A stretch of 64,000 nt of DNA from DASRIA01 sp963724065 (GCA_963724065.1 CAVRTB010000005.1:310001-374000); one strand, 5' to 3'. Numbered from the stretch's first letter, positions 48,058 through 57,578 are shown. Notes: generated by a model not told the origin, from the sequence alone. Numbers and translations are program-made.

Positions 48058-51000
48058 CTAGTGGGTCGAGAAGCGTGGTAGCACGCGGTCGAGCCACGGC
48101 GGCACGGCCCACGCGCGCTCGCCGAACATCCTGATCAGCGCGGGCAGCAGGATCAGGCGCACGACGCTCGCGTCGAGCACCACCGCGACCGTGAGGCCGA
48201 TCCCGAACTGGCGCGTGTTCGCGACCGGCGAAACGGCGAACGCGAGGAACACGAAGGTCATCACGGCGGCGGCCCCGGTGATGATCGTGGCCGTCTTCTC
48301 GAGGCCGTAGCTGATCGCTCCCTCCGTCGTGCCGGTGAGCGCGCGGCCCTCGACGAGGCGGCTCAGCAGGAACACCTCGTAGTCGATCGAGAGGCCGAAG
48401 ATGATCGCGAAGATGCCGCTCAGCGCGATCGCGTCGAGATAGCCCGGACCGCCCAGCGGCGGCGGATCGGTCTGGAAGCAGAGGATCAGCACGCCCACCG
48501 CGGCGCCGACCGTCACGAGGTTCAGCAGCACGGCGACGAGCGCGAGGATCGGTGCGCGGAAGAGCAGCAGCAGCACCAGGAAGGTGACGATCACCAGCAC
48601 GATCACGAGGAATGGGAAGCGCGCAGAGGTCGCCTGGTCGAAGTCGTCGAGCAGCACGGCGGGGCCGCCGACCACCTCTGACGCGCCCATGTCACGCGCG
48701 GCGTCAGCGGCAAGCCGCTCGAGCTTCGGCCGCAGCGTCGCGGTGTCCTCGTCGAAGGCGCCCTTCTCCGGGACGACGATCACGCGCGCAGTGTTGCCGC
48801 CGCGTGGCGTGTTGATCGCGAACGACGCGTTCGCCTGCGACTCGGGCCGCGCTCCCTCGATGCCGGCGAGCACGAAGTAGCCCGACCGGCTCGCGCGGCC
48901 GACGTCGATTCCCTGGCGGCGCAGCTCGCGGCTCTGGTCGTCGCTGGCACGACGGAACGCCACGACCGCGTCGAGCAGGCGGTTGAGGCCGCGCGCGATG
49001 CGCTCGCTGCCGTTCGCCGCGCGCCCGATGCCGGTGGCGAGCTCGCCCGACCCCGTCTGCAGCCGGCCGAGGCCGCCGCTCAGCGCCGACGTGCTCGTGC
49101 TGAGCTGTCCCGCTGCTCCCGCGAGCTGCGTCGCTCCCGCCGCCGTCTGCGCGATCCCGTCGTCGAGGTCGCCGCTCCCGCTCGCGATCTGCGCGAGCCC
49201 GGCGACGAGGCGGTCCATCCCACGGGTGATCTGCTTCGCCGCGACGGAGCCGGCCTCGAACTGGGTCGCGTAGTCGTCGATGTTCGACTTCAGCGGTCCC
49301 AAGGTGGCGAGCGCGCGCTGCACGTCCGCGAGGGCGCGTTGAACTGCCGGGTCCGCGGCCGCCGCCGGGCCGGCGCTGCCGAGGTTGCGCAGCGCCGACT
49401 GGACCGCCGACTGCGCGTTGTTGACGGGATCGATCAGGCGGGTCTCCGCGTCGTCGGACTGCTGGATGACGACCCGCGCGAGCTCATCGATCGCGTCCTC
49501 GAGCTCCCGCGAGCCGCGACTCGCGCGGCGACTCGCGCGGCTCAGCCGGTCCGCCCCCGCGCCCGTCTGCTGGACGCCCTCGGCCAGCCGCTGGGTCTGC
49601 GGCACCGCGTCGCTCGTGCCCTGCGCGATCTGGCTCGACCCCGCAGCGGCCTGGCCGAGCCCGTTGTTGAGCTCGGTCGCACCCGCGGCACCCGCGTCGA
49701 GCCCCCGCGTGAGGCTGCCGGACGCGAGCAGCAATCGCTCGAGGCCTCTCTCCAGCCGGCTCAGCTCGCGGCCCCCGGTCGAGAGCTGGCGCGTGAGGCT
49801 GCGCAGCACCTGCGTGCGCTCGAGCAGCGACGCGGGACCGAGCACCGCCTCGATGCCGGGCTCGCGCGCCACCTGGTCCTGGAACCGCTTCAGGCGTCGC
49901 AGCCGGGCCTCGGTCGTGATCGGCCCCTGGGACTGGAAGACGACCTCGAACGGAGTCGCCCAGCCCGCCCCGCGATCACGCTGGAAGGCCTCGAAGCTCT
50001 TGCGCGAGGCGTCGTCGGGCGGCAGGTTCTGCACGTTCGGCGGGCCGGTGTCGAGTGCCAGCGCGGGGGCGCTGAGGAGCAACAAGGGGAACATCGTGAG
50101 GAGCACGGCGACGCCGGGCTTGCGCGACAAGCGCTCCGAGAGCCGCACCCACGGGTTCTGCCCACGGCTCGACCAGAGCTGCCAGCGGTCCACGTTGTGC
50201 CCGACCAGCGCGAGGCTCGCCGGGATCGCGAACAGCGCGACGACGACCGCGAGGACGCACGCGACGACGACGCCGAGCGTGGCTGACTCGAGCAGCGAGC
50301 CCGGCGCGATGAAGAACGCCCCGAGCATGCCGACGGCCAGGGCCGTCCCCGCGAAGACGACCGTGCGGCCCGCGCGCAGCACGGACTCCTCGACCGCGCC
50401 GGCGACGTCACGGCCGGCGGCCAGCTCCTCGCGGAAGCGCGACACGATCAGCAGCGAATAGTCGACCCCCAGCGCGAGGCCGATCATCGTCAGCATGTTC
50501 AGCGCCAGCGCATCGAGGCCGAACGCCTCGTTGAGGCCGCCCATCGCGGCCATGCCGACACGCGTCACGAGCAGCCCGCAGGCGAGCGGGATGATCGCCG
50601 CGACCGGCGAGCGGAAGACGAGCAGCAGCAGGACGATCAGGATCGGGAACGCGATCTTCTCGCCCTGGTCGAGCGAGTCCAGCGATGCTTCATTGATCGC
50701 CCGCACGAGCGGTGCACGACCGGAGACCTCGGTCGCGACGGGTTCTCGCACGCGGTCGAGCTCACTTTGCACCGCGGGGATCGTCTCGTCCGAGATCTCC
50801 TCGGCCGGCCGGTCGACCTGGAGCGTGAGCAGCGCCTGCCCGCGCGGTTCGGCGAGGCGCGCGTCGCCTCCGATCGCGAACGGGCTGAGCACCGTCACCC
50901 CGGGAATTCGCTCGAGCCGGCGTGCAAGCGCACGACCCTCGCGCTCGAGCGCGCGCCGCTCGGAGACGGGCGCCTTCAGCAGGACCGCCATGCTGATCGT

Positions 51001-51186
51001 CCCGCCGAACTGGCGCTCGGTCAACTTGGCGGCGCGGTCGGACTCGGTGCCCGGGATCTGAAGCTGCGTCTCGTGCAGATTGTCGCGGGCGGTCCCGGCG
51101 AATGCGAGCGCCACAAGAAAAGCGCCCATCCAGAAGATCAGGATAGGCACGGGCCGGCGGATCGCGAACTGCGCGATGTGTCTCAT
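48058..51186 (-). CDS. MMPL-family RND transporter
   Basis: 1042 residues with two MMPL halves: helix 1 at about 8-28, helices at about 180-350 (FGLDALALNMLTMIGLALGVDYSLLIVSR with the GxxxDY motif) and helices at about 840-1030 (LSGIFAIIFGLSIDYEVFLLSR with the second DY). Between them is an unusually long extracytoplasmic region (about 400-800) of Gly/Leu/Thr heptads such as TELNNGLGQAAAGSSQIAQG, similar to YhgE/Pip proteins. Proton-driven export of lipids or hydrophobic compounds is the family role; the cargo is unknown. Confidence 0.9.
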   Translation of the reverse strand: MRHIAQFAIRRPVPILIFWMGAFLVALAFAGTARDNLHETQLQIPGTESDRAAKLTERQFGGTISMAVLLKAPVSERRALEREGRALARRLERIPGVTVLSPFAIGGDARLAEPRGQALLTLQVDRPAEEISDETIPAVQSELDRVREPVATEVSGRAPLVRAINEASLDSLDQGEKIAFPILIVLLLLVFRSPVAAIIPLACGLLVTRVGMAAMGGLNEAFGLDALALNMLTMIGLALGVDYSLLIVSRFREELAAGRDVAGAVEESVLRAGRTVVFAGTALAVGMLGAFFIAPGSLLESATLGVVVACVLAVVVALFAIPASLALVGHNVDRWQLWSSRGQNPWVRLSERLSRKPGVAVLLTMFPLLLLSAPALALDTGPPNVQNLPPDDASRKSFEAFQRDRGAGWATPFEVVFQSQGPITTEARLRRLKRFQDQVAREPGIEAVLGPASLLERTQVLRSLTRQLSTGGRELSRLERGLERLLLASGSLTRGLDAGAAGATELNNGLGQAAAGSSQIAQGTSDAVPQTQRLAEGVQQTGAGADRLSRASRRASRGSRELEDAIDELARVVIQQSDDAETRLIDPVNNAQSAVQSALRNLGSAGPAAAADPAVQRALADVQRALATLGPLKSNIDDYATQFEAGSVAAKQITRGMDRLVAGLAQIASGSGDLDDGIAQTAAGATQLAGAAGQLSTSTSALSGGLGRLQTGSGELATGIGRAANGSERIARGLNRLLDAVVAFRRASDDQSRELRRQGIDVGRASRSGYFVLAGIEGARPESQANASFAINTPRGGNTARVIVVPEKGAFDEDTATLRPKLERLAADAARDMGASEVVGGPAVLLDDFDQATSARFPFLVIVLVIVTFLVLLLLFRAPILALVAVLLNLVTVGAAVGVLILCFQTDPPPLGGPGYLDAIALSGIFAIIFGLSIDYEVFLLSRLVEGRALTGTTEGAISYGLEKTATIITGAAAVMTFVFLAFAVSPVANTRQFGIGLTVAVVLDASVVRLILLPALIRMFGERAWAVPPWLDRVLPRFSTH

Positions 51187-51439
51187 CTAGCCATCTGCGA
51201 CGTCCCGGAGCGTCATTCGCATACGTTTATACCGGGCACCGCGAGGCCCCGGCTCCGGTGACGCCAGGCCGGAAGGTCCGGCCCCGGTCGGCGTGTGATG
51301 GCCTGCGACTAACGCGACATCTGGTAAGTCAGGTACCGGAAGATGTGGCGAGCAACAGTGATGCTCGTCTTCACGGTTTCCTGTGCGATCTCCCGCATCT
51401 GCACCCCTTGCCCCTCGTACTTCGGCCATCCTACATCGA
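51187..51439. other. Divergent region between MMPL transporter and epimerase
   Basis: 253 bases without a supported gene. On the minus strand TATAAA near 51216-51221 could be a -10 for the MMPL gene. CATCCT (51427-51432) seven bases before the plus-strand ATG could serve the epimerase. No clear operator dyad is seen. Confidence 0.4.
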
Positions 51440-52528
51440 ATGCGCGTACTGACGCTAGTTGGAAACCGGCCGCAGTTCGTGAAGGCCGCGGCGGTCTCGC
51501 GCCTGTTGCGCGCGCGCCACGACGAGGTGCTCGTGCACTCCGGCCAGCACTACGACGACGAGCTGTCGGCGGTGTTCTTCCGCGAGTTGTCGCTGCCGTC
51601 GCCGGAGCGCCAGCTCGGCATCGGGTCCGGCAGCGACGAACAGCAGGTCGCGGGGATGATGCAGGCGTTCGAGCCGGTGCTCGGCGAGGTGCGCCCGGAT
51701 CTCGTGCTGGTCTACGGGGACACCAACACGACGCTGGCGGGCGCGCTCTCCTGCGGGCGCCTCGGGGTGCCGCTCGCGCACGTCGAGTCCGGCATGCGCT
51801 CGTGGGACTGGTCGATGCCCGAGGAGCGCAATCGCGTCCTGACGGACCACCTCAGCGACCTGCGCCTGTGCTCGACGGACGCCGCGGTCGCCAACCTGGC
51901 GGGTGAGGGCATCGCTGACGGCGTCGAGTTGGTGGGCGACGTGATGGCGGACGTGACGCTCCTGATGGCGCCGGTCGCCGAGCGCGAGTCGGGCGCGCTC
52001 GCGCGCTACGAGGTCGAGCGCGCGCGCTACGTGCTGGTCACGGCGCACCGGGCGGGGAACGTGGACGACCCCGAGGCGCTCGAGCGCCTCGTGGACGTGC
52101 TGCTCGCGCTGCCGCTGCCCGCGCTCTTCCCGGTCCATCCCCGCACCCGCGCGCGGCTCGAGGCGGCGCGGCTGCTCGGCCGCCTCGAGCAGGCCTCGGG
52201 GCTCACGCTCCTCCCGCCGCTCGGGTACCTCGACTTCCTCGAGCTCCTGCGCCACGCACGCGCGGTGCTGACCGACTCGGGCGGCGTCCAGAAGGAGGCG
52301 TACCTGCTCGAGACCCCGTGCATCACGCTGCGCGAGACCACGGAATGGACGGAGACGGTCGACCTCGGCTGGAACCGGCTCACCGGCCTCGACCGCGACC
52401 GCGTCCTCGCGGCGCTCGCGCGCCTCGAGCGGCCGGCGCAGCATCCCGTCCTGTACGGCGGCGGCCAGGCGGGGGAGGCGGTCGTGGAGGCCATCGGGCG
52501 GTGGGCCGCGGGCGGGCAATCGGCCTGA
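51440..52528 (+). CDS. wecB: Non-hydrolysing UDP-N-acetylglucosamine 2-epimerase-type enzyme
   Basis: 362 residues. GT-B-like epimerase. Motifs: VHSGQHYDD, VYGDTNTTLAGALS, AHVESGMRSWDWSMPEERNR, VTAHRAGNVDD, LTDSGGVQKEAYLLETP and RETTEWTETV. The ETTEW sequence (rather than the TERPE of WecB) resembles WbpI-type epimerases of diacetylated uronic sugars. Context supports that: dehydrogenase, oxidoreductase and acetyltransferase genes follow. The gene makes an activated sugar for surface polysaccharide. Confidence 0.88.
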   Translation: MRVLTLVGNRPQFVKAAAVSRLLRARHDEVLVHSGQHYDDELSAVFFRELSLPSPERQLGIGSGSDEQQVAGMMQAFEPVLGEVRPDLVLVYGDTNTTLAGALSCGRLGVPLAHVESGMRSWDWSMPEERNRVLTDHLSDLRLCSTDAAVANLAGEGIADGVELVGDVMADVTLLMAPVAERESGALARYEVERARYVLVTAHRAGNVDDPEALERLVDVLLALPLPALFPVHPRTRARLEAARLLGRLEQASGLTLLPPLGYLDFLELLRHARAVLTDSGGVQKEAYLLETPCITLRETTEWTETVDLGWNRLTGLDRDRVLAALARLERPAQHPVLYGGGQAGEAVVEAIGRWAAGGQSA

Positions 52529-52546
52529 GCCCGCGGACGCGACCAC

Positions 52547-52552
52547 TACACT
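52547..52552 (+). promoter_or_regulatory. -10 box TACACT for UDP-sugar dehydrogenase
   Basis: TACACT ends nine bases before the GTG at 52562, consistent with an additional leaderless promoter inside the sugar cluster. Confidence 0.45.
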
Positions 52553-52561
52553 CAGACCCGA

Positions 52562-53836
52562 GTGGAACCCGCAGCGCAAAGCCACTGTGTCGGGGTGGTC
52601 GGCCTCGGCTATGTGGGCCTGCCTCTGGCGCTCGCATTCACGCAGGCCGGCAGCCGCGTGATCGGGCTCGACTCCGACTCCCGGCGCGTGGAGGCGATCC
52701 GGGAGGCCCGCAGCTACGTCGAGGACGTCCCGTCCGAGGCGCTTCGGCACGCGGTCTCCGAGGGCCTGCTGAGCGCCACCACCAACTACGACGACCTGCC
52801 CGAGGCGGACGCGATCGTGATCTGCGTGCCGACCCCGCTCGACGACAACCGCCAGCCCGATCTGCGCCCCCTGATCGACTCCGGCACCGCGCTGTCGCGC
52901 GTGTTGCGGAGGGGTCAGCTCGTTGTGCTCGAATCCACCACCTATCCGGGGACGACCCGCGAGCGGCTCGTCCCGATGCTCGAGGAGTCCGGTCTTGCGG
53001 CGGGCCGCGACTTCCACGTGGCCTTCTCCCCCGAGCGCGTCGACCCCGGGCGCTCCGACTTCACCCTGCGCAACACGGTCAAGGTGGTCGGCGGCGTCAC
53101 CGACGACTGCGCCGAGGCCGCCCGCGAGCTCTACCAGCGCGTGTGCGACGAGGTGTTGCTGGTCTCGAGCCCCGAGGCGGCGGAGCTTTCCAAGCTGCTG
53201 GAGAACATCTTCCGCTCCGTCAACATCGCGCTCGTCAACGAGCTTGCGGTGCTCTGCGACCGGATGGGCATCGACATCTGGGAGGTCGTTGACGCGGCCG
53301 CGACGAAGCCGTTCGGCTTCATGCGGTTCGACCCCGGCCCGGGGATGGGCGGGCACTGCCTCCCGGTCGATCCGTTCTATCTCGCCTGGAAAGCACGCGA
53401 GTACGACTTCTACACGGAGTTCATCGAGCTCGCCGGGAAGATCAACCAGAACATGCCCTACTACTGCGTCGACAAGATCGAGCGCACTCTCAACGACCAC
53501 GCGAAGGCAGTCAACGGCTCGCGCATCGTGCTGCTCGGCGTCGCCTACAAGCCCGGCGTCGCGGACCTGCGCCAGTCGCCGGCACTGAAGATCCTGAGGC
53601 TGCTGGGGCAGAGCGGCGCCGACCTGGCCTACCACGACCCGCACGTCCCTCACCTCGCCGAGGCCGGGCTCTCCTGCACCGCACTCGACGAGGCGCTCGA
53701 GGGCGCGGACCTCGTCGTGATCGTCACGGCTCATCCTGAGGTCGACTACCGCTACGTGGTCGCGGAGTCGCGGCTCGTGCTCGACTTCCGCGGTGTGACC
53801 AGAGACATCCAGTCGGCGAACCTGGTCCGGTTGTGA
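52562..53836 (+). CDS. wbpA: Nucleotide sugar dehydrogenase (WbpA/WecC-like)
   Basis: 424 residues. NAD-dependent oxidation of UDP-HexNAc at C6 to the uronic acid. Rossmann motif VGVVGLGYVGLPLA, FSPERVDPG, and the catalytic Cys C266 in PGPGMGGHCLPVDP; central helix ELSKLLENIFRSVNIALVNE. The KPFGFMRF sequence is typical of UDP-GlcNAc/ManNAc dehydrogenases. GTG start. It overlaps the oxidoreductase gene as GTGA. Confidence 0.93.
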   Translation: MEPAAQSHCVGVVGLGYVGLPLALAFTQAGSRVIGLDSDSRRVEAIREARSYVEDVPSEALRHAVSEGLLSATTNYDDLPEADAIVICVPTPLDDNRQPDLRPLIDSGTALSRVLRRGQLVVLESTTYPGTTRERLVPMLEESGLAAGRDFHVAFSPERVDPGRSDFTLRNTVKVVGGVTDDCAEAARELYQRVCDEVLLVSSPEAAELSKLLENIFRSVNIALVNELAVLCDRMGIDIWEVVDAAATKPFGFMRFDPGPGMGGHCLPVDPFYLAWKAREYDFYTEFIELAGKINQNMPYYCVDKIERTLNDHAKAVNGSRIVLLGVAYKPGVADLRQSPALKILRLLGQSGADLAYHDPHVPHLAEAGLSCTALDEALEGADLVVIVTAHPEVDYRYVVAESRLVLDFRGVTRDIQSANLVRL

Positions 53837-54849
53837 AGCCTGTCACCGTCGGCGTCGTGGGGCTCGGCTATTGGGGACCGAACCTCGCGCGCAACTTCGC
53901 CGCGCTCGACGACTGCGAGCTGCGCTGGTGCTGCGACGCGTCACCCGAGCGCGCCGCCCGGGCGCCCCAGGGCGCGCGGGTCACCACCGAGCTCGGCGAC
54001 CTGCTTTCGGATCCGGAGCTCGACGCCGTCGTGATCGCCACCGACGTCCCGTCCCACGCCGGCCTCGCCATCGAGGTGTTGCGGGCGGGCAAGCACTGCT
54101 TCGTGGAGAAGCCGCTGGCACAGTCCGTGCAGGAGGCCGCCGCGGTCGTCGAGGAGGCGGCCGGGACCGATCGCGTGCTGATGGTCGGGCACCTGCTCGA
54201 GTACCACCCGGGCGTCGCGAAGCTCAAGGAGATCGTGGATTCCGGGCAACTCGGCGAGGTGCGATACGTGTACTCCAACCGGCTCAACCTCGGCCTGATA
54301 CGCGATCAGGAGAATGCGCTCTGGAGTCTCGGCGCACACGACGTCTCAGTGCTCCTGCATCTGTTCGACGGCGAGGAGCCGGAGGAGGCGGTCGCGCACG
54401 GCAGGTCTTTCATGCGCGAGGACGTCGAGGACGTCGTGTTCTGTTACCTGCGCTTCCCGTCCGGGCGCATAGCGCACATGCACCTGTCGTGGCTCGATCC
54501 GCACAAGGAGCGGCGTTTCACCGTGGTCGGCCAGAAGCGCATGGCGACGTTCGACGACATGGCGCTCGAGCGCAAGGTGACGATCTACGACAAGGGCTTC
54601 GACCCCGACTATCGCAACTACGGCGAGTACATCACGCGCTCGGGGGACGTCACGAGCCCCCACGTCTCGAACGAGGAGCCGTTGCGCATCGAGTGCCGTC
54701 ATTTCGTCGACAGCGTGCGCGCCGGTACCCAGCCGCGCTCGGGCGCCGCGAGCGGGCTGCGCGCGGTACGGGTGCTGGCGGCGCTCCAGCGATCGCTCGA
54801 CGCGGGCGGGACTCCCCAGCGGCTGGAGACCGCCGGGCGCGCGGCGTGA
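53833..54849 (+). CDS. Gfo/Idh/MocA family oxidoreductase (WbpB-like)
   Basis: 338 residues. Rossmann GVVGLGYWGPNLARN and catalytic EKPLA sequence (FVEKPLAQS, near 95) are clear, with LMVGHLLEYHPGVAKLKEIV typical of WbpB-type enzymes that oxidise UDP-GlcNAc uronic acid at C3. GTG start overlapping the dehydrogenase stop, and its own stop overlaps the acetyltransferase start in the same GTGA manner, so three genes are coupled. Confidence 0.9.
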   Translation: MKPVTVGVVGLGYWGPNLARNFAALDDCELRWCCDASPERAARAPQGARVTTELGDLLSDPELDAVVIATDVPSHAGLAIEVLRAGKHCFVEKPLAQSVQEAAAVVEEAAGTDRVLMVGHLLEYHPGVAKLKEIVDSGQLGEVRYVYSNRLNLGLIRDQENALWSLGAHDVSVLLHLFDGEEPEEAVAHGRSFMREDVEDVVFCYLRFPSGRIAHMHLSWLDPHKERRFTVVGQKRMATFDDMALERKVTIYDKGFDPDYRNYGEYITRSGDVTSPHVSNEEPLRIECRHFVDSVRAGTQPRSGAASGLRAVRVLAALQRSLDAGGTPQRLETAGRAA

Positions 54850-55544
54850 AGCACAGCGTGCATCCCTCCGACCTCGCGCCGGGGTTGATGCTCGGGCACG
54901 ACGTGGTGCTGGGCTCCGACATCGAGCTGGGTGCTTGGGTCGTCGTGCACAGCGGAACCAGGATCGGCGACCGCTGTGAGATCCAGGACGGGGTCGTGCT
55001 CGGCAAGCGCCCGCGACTGGGGCCGCGGTCGACCGCGGCCCGCGCGCAGCTGCAGCCGCTCGAGATCGAGGAGGGCGCCGTCATCTGCGCCGGCGCGGTC
55101 GTGTACGCGGGCGCCGGCGTCGGAGCCGGCGCGATCGTCGGCGACCAAGCGCAGGTACGCGAGCGCACGAGTCTCGGGGCGGGCGCGGTGGTGGGCCGCG
55201 GGTGCGGTGTCGATAACGACGTGAGCATCGGGGCCGGGGCGCGGATCCAGTCGAACTGCTACCTCGCAGCGCACGCTGTCGTCGAAGAGGACGTGTTTCT
55301 CGGCCCGGCAGTCGTCACGACCAACGACGACACGATCGGCCGCAGGGCGGCCGGCGAGCCGCTGCGAGGACCCACCATCCGCCGGGGCGCGCGCGTCGGC
55401 GCCGGCGTGGTGCTCACTCCAGGCGTCGAGATCGGCGAGGAGGCTTTTATCGCCGCGGGCGCGGTGGTGACCCGTGACGTCCCCGCGCGCGCGGTCATGA
55501 TGGGCGTTCCCGCGCGGCAGGTCCGCGAGGTGGGCGATGGTTGA
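54846..55544 (+). CDS. Hexapeptide-repeat acyltransferase (WbpD-like)
   Basis: 232 residues. Left-handed beta-helix of hexapeptide repeats throughout (DIELGAWVVVHSGTRIGDRCEIQDGVVLG, IGEEAFIAAGAVVTRDVPARAVMMGVPAR). The TNDDTIGRR segment and a His/Asn-rich region follow N-acetyltransferases acting on UDP-3-amino sugars (WbpD type). Acetyl-CoA is the likely donor. It overlaps the next gene by eight bases. Confidence 0.88.
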   Translation: MKHSVHPSDLAPGLMLGHDVVLGSDIELGAWVVVHSGTRIGDRCEIQDGVVLGKRPRLGPRSTAARAQLQPLEIEEGAVICAGAVVYAGAGVGAGAIVGDQAQVRERTSLGAGAVVGRGCGVDNDVSIGAGARIQSNCYLAAHAVVEEDVFLGPAVVTTNDDTIGRRAAGEPLRGPTIRRGARVGAGVVLTPGVEIGEEAFIAAGAVVTRDVPARAVMMGVPARQVREVGDG

Positions 55545-56217
55545 CGGCATTCGCCGGCTCGATCGCCTCGAGCGGCGCACCGTCTTGATGGGGGTCGTGG
55601 CCCTCACGACCGTCAGCGCCGTGGTCGCGGGAGAGGTCGGCAAGCTCTGGCGCCGCCGCGTCGTCGCCGAAGACGCGGGAACCACGCCTGAGGTGATCCA
55701 GCAAGGCGCCCGCGCGGCGCTCGACACGGTCGAGGTGGCGCGCCGCGGGTACCGCGAGGCGCCGCTCGGCGAGTCCATCATGTTCAACCTGCTGATCTCC
55801 TTCGTGATCTCCTCGAGCGTCGTGCGTCTCGCGACTCTCGGCGTTCGCAGGGGGGTGCCACTCCTGTTCGACGTACGCATCGGCCGCCGGCACATCCATC
55901 ACTTCGTTCCGGGGATCGTGCTGGCGTTCGCGTCGGGCAGCGCCGCGCTCTTCGCGAGCGACCCGAAGCTGCGCGAGACGCTCGCGATCCCGCTCGGCGT
56001 GGGGATCGGCCTGACCTTTGACGAGTCCGCGTTGCTGCTCGACCTCGAGGACGTCTACTGGTCCCGCGAGGGACTCGTCGGAGTTCAGATCACGCTCGCG
56101 ACGGCGTCAGCGATGTCGGCGGGCATGCTCGCGCTGCGCATCCTGCGCCGCGGCGAGCGCGAGATGGAGCAGCAGCACCAGCTCCCGCCGCCCGTGCGCG
56201 ACCCGTTCCCGGTCTAG
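55537..56217 (+). CDS. Integral membrane protein of unknown function
   Basis: 226 residues. Hydrophobic segments near 16-32, 82-105, 128-148, 150-166 and 185-203. Conserved-looking stretches are IGRRHIHHFVPGIVLAFASG and GLTFDESALLLDLEDVYW, which combine His and acidic residues at a membrane edge. I do not recognise a characterised family. It overlaps the acetyltransferase, so it may belong to the polysaccharide operon. Confidence 0.6.
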   Translation: MVDGIRRLDRLERRTVLMGVVALTTVSAVVAGEVGKLWRRRVVAEDAGTTPEVIQQGARAALDTVEVARRGYREAPLGESIMFNLLISFVISSSVVRLATLGVRRGVPLLFDVRIGRRHIHHFVPGIVLAFASGSAALFASDPKLRETLAIPLGVGIGLTFDESALLLDLEDVYWSREGLVGVQITLATASAMSAGMLALRILRRGEREMEQQHQLPPPVRDPFPV

Positions 56218-56232
56218 AGAGCAGGAAGTGCC

Positions 56233-56607
56233 TTGAGCGAAGACCTACGCGAGCCCTATCTCCAGTTGCTGAAGCTCACCCTCACCGGCGTCGGGGAGGC
56301 GCGGCCCAACCGGGCCCGGATACGGGACGACGGAGTTGTAGAGGCGGTGCCGCTCGGCGACTTGGACGCCCGCGTGGAAGGACGCGATTGGCCGCCGAAC
56401 GGCCTCACGATGGTGGGTCTGAAGCGCCTCGACAACGTGCGCGCCTGTATTGAGCAGGTGCTCGCAGACGGGGTGCCCGGCGACCTCGTCGAGACCGGTG
56501 TGTGGCGCGGCGGGACTTGGATGTACATCGACTACCGCGAGGCCAACGGCATCGAGGACGAGATCCACAGGATCGAGTGGACGGGCGCCTACTGGCGCAA
56601 GAGCTGA
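56233..56607 (+). pseudogene. TylF/MycF-type methyltransferase with large internal deletion
   Basis: 124 residues versus about 250 in the family. The N-terminal part through VPGDLVETGVWRGGTWMY matches the start of macrocin O-methyltransferase-like proteins, including the first SAM loop. It then jumps to YREANGIEDEIHRIEWTGAYWRK, the family C terminus. The SAM-binding and metal-binding centre is missing with the frame preserved. TTG start with AGGAAG upstream. Either a decayed gene or a reduced protein; activity is unlikely. Confidence 0.7.
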
Positions 56608-56633
56608 GGCCGCGTCCTCGGGGGACGGGTGCG

Positions 56634-57443
56634 CTAGCCCGCCGGACGCTGACGCTTCCGCGCGGCCGCTTGGAGCTGCGTAAGGGCAGCCAGGCGGCCC
56701 TGCTCGATGCGGCGGCACTGCTCCCTCAGCCATTCGGGCGAGTCCAGCTCGGCGATTCGCTCTCGCAGTGCCGGCCGCCGCTCGAGCTGGCGCTCGTCGT
56801 AGAGGACGCCGAGCCCGAAGAACCCCATCACGGCCTTGAAGCCGACAGGGGCCTCGACCTCGGACAGGAAGTCGCTGACCGCGGTCATCACGCCGTTCCT
56901 CGGTCCGCCCGCGACCAGGGCGTTGTGGGATCCCGCGTTGAGGCCGCCGCCCTCGATCAGCTCCGACTTGCCGAACGCCACGCCCCCCAGCCCTGTCGGC
57001 TGCCTGTGCTCGTCGGGGACCGTCTCCGGGAAGTAGTACATGTCACGGTCGGCATACGGGAACTCGACGTCGTGCATGAGGGTCAAGGGAAAAGGCTTCG
57101 CCTCCTCCTCCGACACGCGCGCGATCGTCTTCAGCTCGTTGTAGACCGTGTACCAGTTGTGATCACCGTCGATCAGCGCGACGTCGGCACCGCGTATCTC
57201 GGGCAGTGCTTCGAGGCTCAGGGCGCGGTGGAAGACGAAGCGGGCGCCGTGCTCGCGCCGCAGAGCGTCGACGTCGAAGGCCTCCTGCGGGGCGGGGTCG
57301 ATCGCGTGCACGACCGCGCCGCGTTCCTTCGTCGTGCGCAATGCCAGGCTCGTTATCGCGCCGCGGTAGACGCCGATCTCGACCACGACATCAGCCTCCG
57401 CCGCGGCGAGCAGGGGCGCAATCACGGGACCGTGGCCGAACAT
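56634..57443 (-). CDS. Class I SAM-dependent methyltransferase (family 24 type)
   Basis: 269 residues. SAM motif VVVEIGVYRGAITSLAL, acidic strand end VHAIDPAPQ, ADVALIDGDHNWYTVYNEL with the metal-binding Asp/His and LTLMHDVEFPY. The family includes sugar O-methyltransferases; the cluster context suggests modification of a glycan. Its 3' end converges with the TylF remnant. Confidence 0.85.
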   Translation of the reverse strand: MFGHGPVIAPLLAAAEADVVVEIGVYRGAITSLALRTTKERGAVVHAIDPAPQEAFDVDALRREHGARFVFHRALSLEALPEIRGADVALIDGDHNWYTVYNELKTIARVSEEEAKPFPLTLMHDVEFPYADRDMYYFPETVPDEHRQPTGLGGVAFGKSELIEGGGLNAGSHNALVAGGPRNGVMTAVSDFLSEVEAPVGFKAVMGFFGLGVLYDERQLERRPALRERIAELDSPEWLREQCRRIEQGRLAALTQLQAAARKRQRPAG

Positions 57444-57578
57444 GCGCGTATGGTATCGGCGGTCTCATGGTGTCGCCGTCATCGAACCCGCTCCAGGTAT
57501 CCCCCCGGGTTGCACGACAAGCCATAGACGTGCAGGTCCTATGGCAGCTTGCGCGGCGAGGCGCCCAACGACGCCACC

